Shown here piece after piece: positions 18,149-26,240 of a DNA stretch of 64,000 bases; the first letter of the stretch is position 1; each line of letters begins with the position of its first letter. The notes beneath the pieces were generated by a model. That model did not search any database and was not told the origin of the DNA. It saw only the letters and a list, made by a program, of their open reading frames with translations. Location: the NCBI RefSeq assembly GCF_000014685.1, contig NC_008321.1, positions 2,043,001-2,107,000 on the forward strand. The letters are read 5' to 3'. The stretch comes from Shewanella sp. MR-4 (GTDB taxonomy: Bacteria; Pseudomonadota; Gammaproteobacteria; Enterobacterales; Shewanellaceae). The translations under genes and the position numbers were made by a program.

Positions 18149-18844
18149 ATGCAAGACGTGTTACTGCAAGTGCAGGCGGTGAGTAAGAGTTATCACGATG
18201 GCGATGTGACCACTCAGGTGTTGACTGAGGTGGATTTACAGGTATTTAAGGGGGAGCAACTGGCGATTGTCGGTACCTCTGGCTCGGGCAAGAGTACGCT
18301 GCTGCATATTATGGGCACCTTAGATAAACCTTCTGCCGGCAAAGTATTGTTAGCGGGTGAGGATTTATATCAGGTGAGCAGTGCCCGTCAGGCGCAGATC
18401 CGCAACCAAGATTTAGGTTTTATCTATCAGTTCCATCACCTTTTGCCTGAATTTAGTGCGCTGGAAAACGTGGCTATGCCAGCGTTTATTCAAGGCACAG
18501 ATCGCGCTCAGGCTCAGGCCGATGCCAAAATGTTGCTCGAAAGAGTAGGGCTTGGGCACAGAATGAGCCATATTCCCGCCGAGCTTTCGGGCGGTGAGCG
18601 TCAACGGGTGGCAATTGCCCGGGCGCTGATCAACAAACCCAAACTCGTACTGGCCGATGAACCGACGGGAAACCTCGATGCCAAGAGCGGCGAGGCGGTC
18701 TATGAGCTGATCCGCGAATTAGCCAATCAACTCGGAACGGCGTTTGTGGTGGTGACTCACGATCCTAAATTAGCGGCGCGGATGGACAGACAACTCACCA
18801 TGAAGAATGGTTATCTGCAAGCTGTTGCGGAACACGCCCAATGA
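18149..18844 (+). CDS. lolD: Lipoprotein-releasing ABC ATPase LolD
   Basis: 231 residues from ATG 18149. Walker A GTSGSGKSTLLHIMG, signature LSGGERQRVAIARAL, Walker B LVLADEPTGNLDA and switch His VVVTHD are all intact. The family motif GFIYQFHHLLPEF is diagnostic of LolD. The frame extends upstream to 18083, but the E. coli protein aligns from MQDVLLQ; the ribosome-binding site for 18149 is weak, so a longer form is possible. The stop overlaps lolE by 4 bp. Confidence 0.93.
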   Translation: MQDVLLQVQAVSKSYHDGDVTTQVLTEVDLQVFKGEQLAIVGTSGSGKSTLLHIMGTLDKPSAGKVLLAGEDLYQVSSARQAQIRNQDLGFIYQFHHLLPEFSALENVAMPAFIQGTDRAQAQADAKMLLERVGLGHRMSHIPAELSGGERQRVAIARALINKPKLVLADEPTGNLDAKSGEAVYELIRELANQLGTAFVVVTHDPKLAARMDRQLTMKNGYLQAVAEHAQ

Positions 18845-20091
18845 AAGGACCATTAGCCCTCTCCATTGGTTGGCGTTTTTATCGTGCGCGCCAATCCAAT
18901 AGTTTTATTAGTTTTATCTCCTTTGCATCAACCGCGGGCATTGCGCTAGGGGTTGCAGTACTGATTGTGGTGCTCTCAGCAATGAATGGCTTTGAGCGTG
19001 AGTTAGAGCAGCGCTTGTTAGGTGTGATCTCCCAAGCCGATGTGGTTGGCGTGAATGAGCCGATTGCCGACTGGCGCGCAGTTGAGCAAACCGCCATGCA
19101 GATTGAAGGCATTACGGCGGCGGCACCTTTTATTCGGATGCAAGGATTAGTACAAAAGCCCGGTGGTTTTCAGGGGCTTGCTGTTGTGGGAATCGACCCT
19201 GAGCAAGAGGCAAAAGTCTCGACTCTCTCGCAATTTATGTCGAAAGAGACTTGGCAAGGCTTAGGCGAGGATGACAATCACATCGTCCTCGGTGAGAGCT
19301 TGCTGAAAAAGTTAGGCCTCGAAGTTGGCGATACCCTCGCTCTGTATGTGCAAGATCTTGATCCTGAACATGCCGGCAGTTTACGGGCGGCCAAGAGCCA
19401 TCGCTTTGTGGTGTCGGGTGTGTACCGTTTAGGTGGCGAGCTTGAGTTAACCACGGCGTATATTCCGATGCGCTATGCGGCGAATATCCTGAATTTACAT
19501 CAAGGTGTCACTGGGGTGCGGATCAGTGTGGCGCAGGTGTTTGATGCGCCAGCGAAAATTCGTGAGTTGGGTTATGCCTTAAACCAGTCCGTTTATATCA
19601 GTGATTGGACGCGTACCCAAGGGCATTTATATCAAGATATTCAATTGGTTCGCACCATTATGTATCTCGTTTTGGTGTTAGTGATTGGCGTGGCCTGTTT
19701 CAATATTGTCTCAACGCTAGTCATGGCGGTGCGGGATAAAGCCAGTGAAATCGCCATTCTGATGACCATGGGGTTAAGCCGTCTCTCAGTGATGGGGATT
19801 TTTATGGTGCAAGGCGCGTTAAATGGCCTTGTAGGTTGTGCCCTCGGCGGTGTGATAGGTATTGCGACCGCGGTGAATCTCAGTGGTATTGCCCGTGGTA
19901 TTGAGCAGCTGCTCGGAATTCAACTCCTGTCGGCCGATGTGTATTTTGTGGATTTTCTGCCGTCAGAGCTACATATGACAGATGCTGGTTTAGTGATTGC
20001 CACGGCGTTTGTGATGAGTCTTATCGCAACCCTGTATCCCGCGTGGAAGGCGAGCCAGATTGGCCCTGCGCAGGCGTTGGCGGGTAGGTAG
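18841..20091 (+). CDS. lolE: Lipoprotein-releasing system permease LolE
   Basis: 416 residues with the same four-segment layout as LolC. The N-terminal membrane segment GIALGVAVLIVVLSAMNGFERE is shared by the family, and the C-terminal segments contain GVACFNIVSTLVMAVRDK. ATGA overlap with lolD gives translational coupling. It ends 70 bp before a bidirectional terminator. Confidence 0.93.
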   Translation: MKGPLALSIGWRFYRARQSNSFISFISFASTAGIALGVAVLIVVLSAMNGFERELEQRLLGVISQADVVGVNEPIADWRAVEQTAMQIEGITAAAPFIRMQGLVQKPGGFQGLAVVGIDPEQEAKVSTLSQFMSKETWQGLGEDDNHIVLGESLLKKLGLEVGDTLALYVQDLDPEHAGSLRAAKSHRFVVSGVYRLGGELELTTAYIPMRYAANILNLHQGVTGVRISVAQVFDAPAKIRELGYALNQSVYISDWTRTQGHLYQDIQLVRTIMYLVLVLVIGVACFNIVSTLVMAVRDKASEIAILMTMGLSRLSVMGIFMVQGALNGLVGCALGGVIGIATAVNLSGIARGIEQLLGIQLLSADVYFVDFLPSELHMTDAGLVIATAFVMSLIATLYPAWKASQIGPAQALAGR

Positions 20092-20161
20092 AAAGCCTTT
20101 AAGCCGACAAGCCCGTTAGGCAAAGCGGAATAACTAAAACAGAATAACGAAAGCAGCAAAC

Positions 20162-20191
20162 AAAAAGGCCAGTGAATTCACTGGCCTTTTT
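20162..20191. terminator. Bidirectional terminator between lolE and suhB
   Basis: A perfect 30-bp palindrome: AAAAAGGCCAGTGAA followed by its exact reverse complement, with A and T runs at the ends, serving both convergent genes. Confidence 0.9.
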
Positions 20192-20219
20192 AATATGCGT
20201 TACGCTTGGAAGGGCGTGA

Positions 20220-21023
20220 TTAACGCTTTAAACCTTCGTTCAGCAAAGGACGCATGGTTTTCACTAACTCTGTGGTCACTTTCGGTGAACCTGCAACGAT
20301 GTTGCCAGAGATCAGGTAGTTATGACCGCCAGTGAAGTCGGTGACTGTGCCACCCGCTTCGCGGCAGATTAAGTCGCCAGCGGCGATATCCCATGGCTTT
20401 AAACCGATTTCGAAGAAACCGTCTAAACGGCCAGCCGCCACATAGGCTAAATCTAATGCAGCAGAACCTGCGCGGCGTAAGTCAGAACACTGACCGAACA
20501 CTTCGCCAAAGATTGCCATGTAGCTTTCGGTGTGTTGACGGGCTTTGAATGGGAAACCTGTACCGATAATGGTTGGAGCCAGTTCAGTCACGTTGGTTAC
20601 ACGGATACGGAAATCGTTTAATTTGGCGCCTTTACCACGGATAGCGGTAAATAATTCTTCACGAACAGGATCGTACACAACGGCAACTTCAGTTTTGCCT
20701 TTGTGTTGCAGTGCGATAGAAACCGCGAAGTGGGGAATGCCTCTAACGAAGTTGTTAGTGCCATCCAGAGGATCGACTATCCATACGTAGTCTTTATTTT
20801 CGCCACGGTTTTCGCCTTTTTCTTCACCCACGATAGTGTGATCAGGGTAAGATTTGCGAATTTGATAGGTAATGGCGGCTTCTGCTTCCTTATCTACACT
20901 GGTAACAAAATCGTTTACACCTTTAGCACTGACTTCAACTCGGTCAAGTTCAGTGTAGGCGCGCATAATAGTTTGGCCGGCCGCGCGGGCAGCGCGAACA
21001 GCAATCGTCAGCATCGGATGCAT
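20220..21023 (-). CDS. suhB: Inositol monophosphatase / Nus factor SuhB
   Basis: 267 residues, as in E. coli SuhB. Metal-binding motifs of the family are present: GEEKGENRG (Glu), WIVDPLDGTNNF (Asp-Pro-Leu-Asp-Gly) and PWDIAAGDLI (Asp). Dephosphorylates inositol-1-phosphate; in enterobacteria it also joins the rRNA antitermination complex. Divergent from trmJ. Confidence 0.95.
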   Translation of the reverse strand: MHPMLTIAVRAARAAGQTIMRAYTELDRVEVSAKGVNDFVTSVDKEAEAAITYQIRKSYPDHTIVGEEKGENRGENKDYVWIVDPLDGTNNFVRGIPHFAVSIALQHKGKTEVAVVYDPVREELFTAIRGKGAKLNDFRIRVTNVTELAPTIIGTGFPFKARQHTESYMAIFGEVFGQCSDLRRAGSAALDLAYVAAGRLDGFFEIGLKPWDIAAGDLICREAGGTVTDFTGGHNYLISGNIVAGSPKVTTELVKTMRPLLNEGLKR

Positions 21024-21177
21024 TGCAATCCCCTGGATGTTAAAGAACGTTAAAAATAGCGGGCGGCATTATACTCGATTTGAATGTTATATCAAATACC
21101 GATTTTCATATAAGCATTCACGCACGCCTGTGATAGTATTCGCTCCCTGTGTTTTGTGAATTAAATTAAGTCGTTTC

Positions 21178-21903
21178 ATGCTAAGTAATATTCGTGTGAT
21201 TTTAGTGGGGACATCGCACCCCGGCAATATTGGCTCGACCGCCAGAGCGATGAAGACCATGGGGTTATCGACCCTGTATCTTGCCGAACCAAGATGTGAA
21301 GTAGATGGTCAATCCATCGCCTTGGCTGCCGGTGCATCGGACATTTTAAAGCATTTGGTGAAAGTGGATTCCTTAGAAGAAGCCATCGCCGATTGCAGTT
21401 TAGTGATTGCCACCAGTGCTCGCAGTCGTACCTTAGATTGGCCAATGCTCGATCCGCGTGAAGCGGGGCAAAAGCTGGTCACTGAGGGATTATCAGGACC
21501 TGTCGCCATTGTCTTTGGCCGTGAAAACCATGGTTTGACCAATGAAGAATTGCAGCAATGTACATATCATGTGGCTATTCCTGCTAACCCTGAATACAGC
21601 TCATTGAATTTAGCGCAAGCAGTGCAGATTATTTGTTATGAGACGCGTGTAGCACACTTAGCGCAAACAGCGGCGCCGCAAGTGGAGGAAGAATATCCGC
21701 TTTCTGCCGATCTCGAGCGTTTCTTTGTGCACTTAGAAAGCACCTTATCATCGACAGGTTTTATTATTAAAAACCACCCCGGCCAAGTGATGACTAAGCT
21801 ACGTCGTCTGTTTAGCCGTGCACGTATCGAAAGCCAAGAGATGAACATTCTTCGAGGCATTCTAACCTCGATAGATAAAGTGGTGGGTAACAAACAAAAA
21901 TAG
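21178..21903 (+). CDS. trmJ: tRNA (Cm32/Um32) methyltransferase
   Basis: 241 residues, SPOUT class. The N-terminal LVGTSHPGNIGSTARAMKTM and the knot region VFGRENHGLTNEEL plus IPANPEYSSLNLAQAV are diagnostic of TrmJ, which 2'-O-methylates position 32 of tRNA. The C-terminal helical extension (residues 165-241) is as in E. coli. It is 45 bp upstream of cysE and probably co-transcribed, and close to the isc operon as in E. coli. Confidence 0.95.
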   Translation: MLSNIRVILVGTSHPGNIGSTARAMKTMGLSTLYLAEPRCEVDGQSIALAAGASDILKHLVKVDSLEEAIADCSLVIATSARSRTLDWPMLDPREAGQKLVTEGLSGPVAIVFGRENHGLTNEELQQCTYHVAIPANPEYSSLNLAQAVQIICYETRVAHLAQTAAPQVEEEYPLSADLERFFVHLESTLSSTGFIIKNHPGQVMTKLRRLFSRARIESQEMNILRGILTSIDKVVGNKQK

Positions 21904-21948
21904 CCAAAGCACATTTGGCAAATAACGCTAATCGCGAAGGATTGAAGC

Positions 21949-22770
21949 ATGGGTGTGATAGCTAGGCTAAAAGAAGACATTGAATCTATATATCACCGTG
22001 ATCCCGCGGCGCGCGGCGCCTTTGAGATCTTGGTCAACTATCCTGGCATGCACGCCATTTGGCTGCACCGGATAAGCCATAAGTTATGGAAGCGTGATTG
22101 GCGCTTAATGGCCCGTTGTTTATCGACTTTTTCGCGCTGGCTGACGGGAGTGGAGATCCATCCGGGTGCCACCATTGGCGATCGTTTCTTTATCGACCAT
22201 GGTATGGGCGTGGTGATCGGTGAAACCGCCGAGATTGGCGATGATTGTACTTTGTATCACGGCGTAACGCTCGGCGGCACCACTTGGCAGGCAGGTAAAC
22301 GCCATCCAACACTGGGCAATAACGTGGTTGTGGGCGCAGGTGCTAAGATTTTAGGTCCTATCACTATGCATGATGGGGCGCGTGTCGGCTCTAACTCTGT
22401 GGTGGTGAAAGATGTGCCTAAGGATACGACTGTGGTCGGGATCCCTGGGCGCGTAGTGGCCACACCTTCGCCACAATCGAAAGAGAAGTCTGAGCGTCGC
22501 AGTGCCATGGCCAAGAAATATGGTTTCGATGCGTATGCTGTGTCTCCCGATAATCCGGATCCCGTCGCGAACGCTATCGGTCAAATGCTGGACCATATGC
22601 ATTTAATGGATTCAAAAGTGCAGGAATTGTGTCAAGCCATTCAGCGTTTAGGTGGCGATGTATGTACCGAAAGATTGCCAGAGCTGAATGTGGGTGAGTT
22701 TAACGACGCGGAAAAAGCCGCCGCCGATAAACGCCAGAGTGCGCTCGACGAGTTTGACCCCAGCATTTAA
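21949..22770 (+). CDS. cysE: Serine O-acetyltransferase
   Basis: 273 residues. Left-handed beta-helix acetyltransferase: hexapeptide repeats from HPGATIGDRFFIDHG through GETAEIGDDC, LGGTTW and GVGA-like turns to VVKDVPKDTTVVGIPGRVV. Catalyses the first step of cysteine synthesis from serine and acetyl-CoA. ATG 21949 has AAGGA upstream. The C-terminal extension after residue 180 is longer than a minimal CysE. It sits beside the cysteine-using isc operon. Confidence 0.93.
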   Translation: MGVIARLKEDIESIYHRDPAARGAFEILVNYPGMHAIWLHRISHKLWKRDWRLMARCLSTFSRWLTGVEIHPGATIGDRFFIDHGMGVVIGETAEIGDDCTLYHGVTLGGTTWQAGKRHPTLGNNVVVGAGAKILGPITMHDGARVGSNSVVVKDVPKDTTVVGIPGRVVATPSPQSKEKSERRSAMAKKYGFDAYAVSPDNPDPVANAIGQMLDHMHLMDSKVQELCQAIQRLGGDVCTERLPELNVGEFNDAEKAAADKRQSALDEFDPSI

Positions 22771-23029
22771 GTGAGGCGTGTGGCGTAGTGGCGTGTAGAT
22801 ATAATCCACACGCTTTGCCACCGATGATTGCAGTTCAATTTCCACTGTGGTTGCACGGTTTTTAAGCAGAGTGGACCTAGGTGGCTAGCTTTCGTTCCAA
22901 GAGAGTGCGTTAGATCCCGATATGGGGCCGATTAGGACGATTAATTGCCCCTTTAGCATTGAATCTTAGGGCAGAAAAAGGTTAAATACCCCACCAAGAT
23001 GAAAGGGTATTGGTTCACTGCACGCTTTT

Positions 23030-23079
23030 ATACTTGAGTATTTTACTAGGGTTTATACTTGACTGAATTACTCGGGTAT
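23030..23079 (+). promoter_or_regulatory. Two abutting IscR type 1 operator sites
   Basis: Two 25-bp sites lie head to tail: 23030-23054 (ATACTTGAGT then TTTTACTAGGGTTT) and 23055-23079 (ATACTTGACTGAATTACT then CGGGTAT). The second matches the E. coli type 1 IscR consensus ATASYYGACTRWWWYAGTCRRSTAT at all but one position. This predicts repression of the isc operon by [2Fe-2S]-IscR. The rest of the 349-bp gap 22771-23119 shows no gene. Confidence 0.75.
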
Positions 23080-23119
23080 GTTGAAATAACCCCATACCTG
23101 TTTGGGAGCTATGGTAGTT

Positions 23120-23581
23120 ATGAAACTTACATCTAAAGGCCGTTATGCAGTAACCGCAATGCTCGATGTGGCCATCCACTCGGCTTCGGGACCGGTTCCC
23201 TTAGCGGATATCTCTGAAAGACAGGGGATTTCGCTTTCCTATCTGGAACAACTCTTCGCAAAGTTACGTAAACATGGCCTAGTGGCCAGTGTCCGTGGTC
23301 CAGGTGGTGGTTATCGCTTAGGCCTCGAAGCTAACGATATTTCGGTTGGCATGGTTGTCCATGCCGTGGACGAGTCTGTCGATGCGACTCGTTGTCAAGG
23401 ATTAGGCAATTGCCAGAGTGGAACTCGCTGCTTAACGCACTCGCTCTGGGGCGATTTAAGCAAACAAATTTCAGATTTTCTAGATGGTATCAGTCTTGCT
23501 GGCTTAATGCAGAAACGAGATGTGCAGTTTATCTCGCTTAAGCAAGACACTATGCAAAAGGAGCAAAGAGTCAGCTTATAG
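23120..23581 (+). CDS. iscR: Fe-S cluster-sensing repressor IscR
   Basis: 153 residues from ATG 23120, aligning with E. coli IscR at its first Met. Rrf2-type winged helix with LADISERQGISLSYLEQLF as recognition region. The [2Fe-2S] ligand cysteines are C92, C98 and C104, exactly the E. coli positions, in RCQGLGNCQSGTRC. The frame opens at a TTG at 23102 and has ATG at 23111, but GGGAG lies too close to those. First gene of iscRSUA-hscBA-fdx; autoregulated through the sites upstream. Confidence 0.95.
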   Translation: MKLTSKGRYAVTAMLDVAIHSASGPVPLADISERQGISLSYLEQLFAKLRKHGLVASVRGPGGGYRLGLEANDISVGMVVHAVDESVDATRCQGLGNCQSGTRCLTHSLWGDLSKQISDFLDGISLAGLMQKRDVQFISLKQDTMQKEQRVSL

Positions 23582-23659
23582 GCTTTTTGTTATACGATAA
23601 AAATTATTTTTGTACGTTGTATGTAGCCTCGGCAGAGACTGCTAAGTACGGAGTGTGTT

Positions 23660-24874
23660 ATGAAGCTTCCTATCTATTTAGATTATGCCGCCACCACGCC
23701 AGTTGATCCGCGAGTCGCGGAAAAAATGTTCCAATACATGACGATGGATGGCATCTTCGGTAACCCAGCATCACGTTCACACCGTTATGGCTGGCAAGCG
23801 GAAGAAGCGGTCGATGTGGCTCGCAACCAAGTGGCAGAGCTTATCAATGCCGATCACCGTGAAATCGTGTTTACCTCAGGTGCAACCGAATCAAACAACC
23901 TGGCAATTAAAGGTGTAGCGCATTTCTATAATAAGAAAGGCAAGCACATCATCACCAGCAAGACTGAACACAAAGCAGTACTGGATACCTGCCGTCAGCT
24001 TGAGCGCGAAGGCTTTGAAGTGACCTATTTAGAGCCTGAAGCCAACGGTATCATTCCGATGGAACGTTTAGAAGCCGCGATGCGTGACGACACTATTCTT
24101 GTCAGCATCATGCACGTCAACAACGAAATAGGTGTGATCCACGATGTGGATGCCATCGGCGAGTTATGCCGCTCAAAAGGCATTATTTTCCATATGGATG
24201 CGGCACAAAGCGCGGGCAAATTACCTATTGATGTACAAACCACTAAGGTTGACCTGATCTCTATTTCTGGCCACAAAATGTATGGTCCAAAAGGGATTGG
24301 TGCTCTGTACGTTCGTCGTAAGCCACGTATTCGCTTAGAAGCGCAAATGCACGGCGGTGGTCATGAGCGTGGTATGCGCAGTGGTACTCTGGCGACTCAT
24401 CAAATTGTTGGTTTAGGTGAAGCGGCGGCGATTGCAAAAGCTGAAATGGCTACGGACAACGCCCGTATCGCTAAGCTGCGTGACAAGTTATGGAATGGCA
24501 TCAAACATATCGAAGAGACGTATGTAAACGGCGATATGACTCACCGTGTGAGTGGCAGCCTGAACGTCAGCTTCAACTATGTTGAAGGTGAGTCGCTGAT
24601 GATGGCATTAAAAGATTTAGCGGTTTCATCGGGTTCTGCCTGTACGTCAGCCAGTCTCGAGCCAAGCTACGTGTTACGTGCGCTCGGTTTAAATGATGAA
24701 ATGGCGCATAGCTCAATTCGTTTCTCAATCGGTCGTTTTACCACCGAAGAAGAAATCGACCACGCTATCGAAACTATTACACAATCTATTGATAAATTAA
24801 GAGAAATGTCTCCATTGTGGGAGATGTTCAAAGATGGCATCGACCTGAATCAGGTGCAGTGGGCACATCATTAA
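23660..24874 (+). CDS. iscS: Cysteine desulfurase IscS
   Basis: 404 residues. PLP enzyme that takes sulfur from cysteine for Fe-S clusters and tRNA thiolation. PLP Lys in SISGHKMYGPKG; active-site Cys in SSGSACTSASLEPSYVL; N-terminal LDYAATTPVDPRV. RBS GGAGTGTGTT precedes ATG. 78 bp after iscR, 37 bp before iscU. Confidence 0.98.
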   Translation: MKLPIYLDYAATTPVDPRVAEKMFQYMTMDGIFGNPASRSHRYGWQAEEAVDVARNQVAELINADHREIVFTSGATESNNLAIKGVAHFYNKKGKHIITSKTEHKAVLDTCRQLEREGFEVTYLEPEANGIIPMERLEAAMRDDTILVSIMHVNNEIGVIHDVDAIGELCRSKGIIFHMDAAQSAGKLPIDVQTTKVDLISISGHKMYGPKGIGALYVRRKPRIRLEAQMHGGGHERGMRSGTLATHQIVGLGEAAAIAKAEMATDNARIAKLRDKLWNGIKHIEETYVNGDMTHRVSGSLNVSFNYVEGESLMMALKDLAVSSGSACTSASLEPSYVLRALGLNDEMAHSSIRFSIGRFTTEEEIDHAIETITQSIDKLREMSPLWEMFKDGIDLNQVQWAHH

Positions 24875-24911
24875 TTCGACCATTTACAATAGATAATTTT
24901 GGAGCAGTACC

Positions 24912-25295
24912 ATGGCTTACAGTGAAAAAGTGATAGATCATTATGAGAACCCACGTAACGTTGGTTCTTTCGACAAGAACGATCCTTCGGTCGTGACCGG
25001 TATGGTGGGAGCACCTGCCTGTGGTGACGTGATGAAGTTACAGCTGAAAATCGGCGCAGACGGCATCATCGAAGACGCAAAGTTCAAAACCTACGGTTGT
25101 GGCAGCGCGATTGCGTCTAGCTCACTGGTAACCGAGTGGGTGAAAGGCAAGACTATCGAGCAAGCGGCGGCCATCAAAAACACCGATATCGCGGAAGAAT
25201 TAGCCTTGCCACCGGTGAAAATCCACTGTTCTATTTTGGCAGAAGATGCCATTAAAGCGGCGATCGACGAGTACAAATCGAAACAAGCTAAGTAA
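24912..25295 (+). CDS. iscU: Fe-S scaffold protein IscU
   Basis: 127 residues. Cluster-ligand cysteines in GAPACGDVMKL (C37, with D39), YGCGSAIASS and VKIHCSIL. The LPPVK motif recognised by the chaperone HscA is present. Scaffold on which IscS-derived sulfur and iron assemble. Confidence 0.98.
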   Translation: MAYSEKVIDHYENPRNVGSFDKNDPSVVTGMVGAPACGDVMKLQLKIGADGIIEDAKFKTYGCGSAIASSSLVTEWVKGKTIEQAAAIKNTDIAEELALPPVKIHCSILAEDAIKAAIDEYKSKQAK

Positions 25296-25309
25296 CATCT
25301 GGAGTTAAG

Positions 25310-25633
25310 ATGGCGATTACAATGACCCCAGCGGCAACTGAGCGCGTCAGATCTTTCTTAGCGAATCGAGGCAAGGGCATCGGCCTGCGCCTCGGCTTAA
25401 AGACTTCTGGCTGTTCCGGTATGGCTTATGTGCTTGAGTTTGTTGATGCGCTGAATGATGACGATGAAGTGTATGATATTGATGGTGTTAAAATCATTAT
25501 CGATGCGAAAAGCTTTATCTATCTACAGGGCATTGAGTTGGATTTTGTTAAAGAAGGCCTGAACGAAGGTTTCCAATTTAACAATCCTAACGCAAAAGGT
25601 GAGTGCGGTTGCGGTGAGAGTTTCACTGTTTAA
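25310..25633 (+). CDS. iscA: Fe-S carrier protein IscA
   Basis: 107 residues, A-type carrier. Three conserved cysteines in TSGCSGMAY and GECGCGESF. 14 bp after iscU, RBS TGGAGTTAAG. Confidence 0.97.
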   Translation: MAITMTPAATERVRSFLANRGKGIGLRLGLKTSGCSGMAYVLEFVDALNDDDEVYDIDGVKIIIDAKSFIYLQGIELDFVKEGLNEGFQFNNPNAKGECGCGESFTV

Positions 25634-25648
25634 TTGCCGAATTGACGC

Positions 25649-26173
25649 ATGAATTATTTCGAGCTGTTTAAGTTTTCCCCTGCCTTCGATATTGACACCG
25701 CTGTGCTTGCAGAACGCTACCGCGAACTGCAACGGGCGGTGCATCCCGATAAGTTTGCCAACGATACCGAGCAACAACGCTTATTGTCGGTGCAACGCAC
25801 TGCGCAAGTGAATGACGGTTATCAAACCCTAAAAGATCCTATCCGCCGTGCCGAGCATATGCTGTCGCTACGTGGTATCGATTTAAGCCACGAAACCACC
25901 ACAGTGAAAGATACTGCATTTTTAATGCAGCAGATGGAATGGCGTGAGGCGTTAGAAGACATTCGCGATAGCGCCGATCCTCAAGAATGCATTGATGAGT
26001 TATACGACTCTTTCGCGGCCTATCGGACAAAGTTGACGAAATTGCTCACCGCACAGCTAAGCAGTGACAGCGAAGAAGACGCCTTGTTAGCGGCGGATCA
26101 AGTACGCAAGCTTAAATTTATGGCAAAATTACACGATGAGCTGACGCGTATCGAAGACGCGTTGCTCGATTAA
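25649..26173 (+). CDS. hscB: Co-chaperone HscB
   Basis: 174 residues. N-terminal J domain with HPDKF (HPD motif), C-terminal helical bundle that binds IscU. Stimulates HscA ATPase during cluster transfer. 15 bp after iscA, 67 bp before hscA. Confidence 0.97.
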   Translation: MNYFELFKFSPAFDIDTAVLAERYRELQRAVHPDKFANDTEQQRLLSVQRTAQVNDGYQTLKDPIRRAEHMLSLRGIDLSHETTTVKDTAFLMQQMEWREALEDIRDSADPQECIDELYDSFAAYRTKLTKLLTAQLSSDSEEDALLAADQVRKLKFMAKLHDELTRIEDALLD

Positions 26174-26240
26174 TTTTCCCTATTGCAGTTATTTAGCCGA
26201 TTCAGACGGGTCTGAGTCGGCGCTACTAAGTTGGATACAT

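Noticed and set aside
20703..21053. 116-residue frame opposite suhB
   Set aside because: Antisense shadow of a strongly conserved gene.
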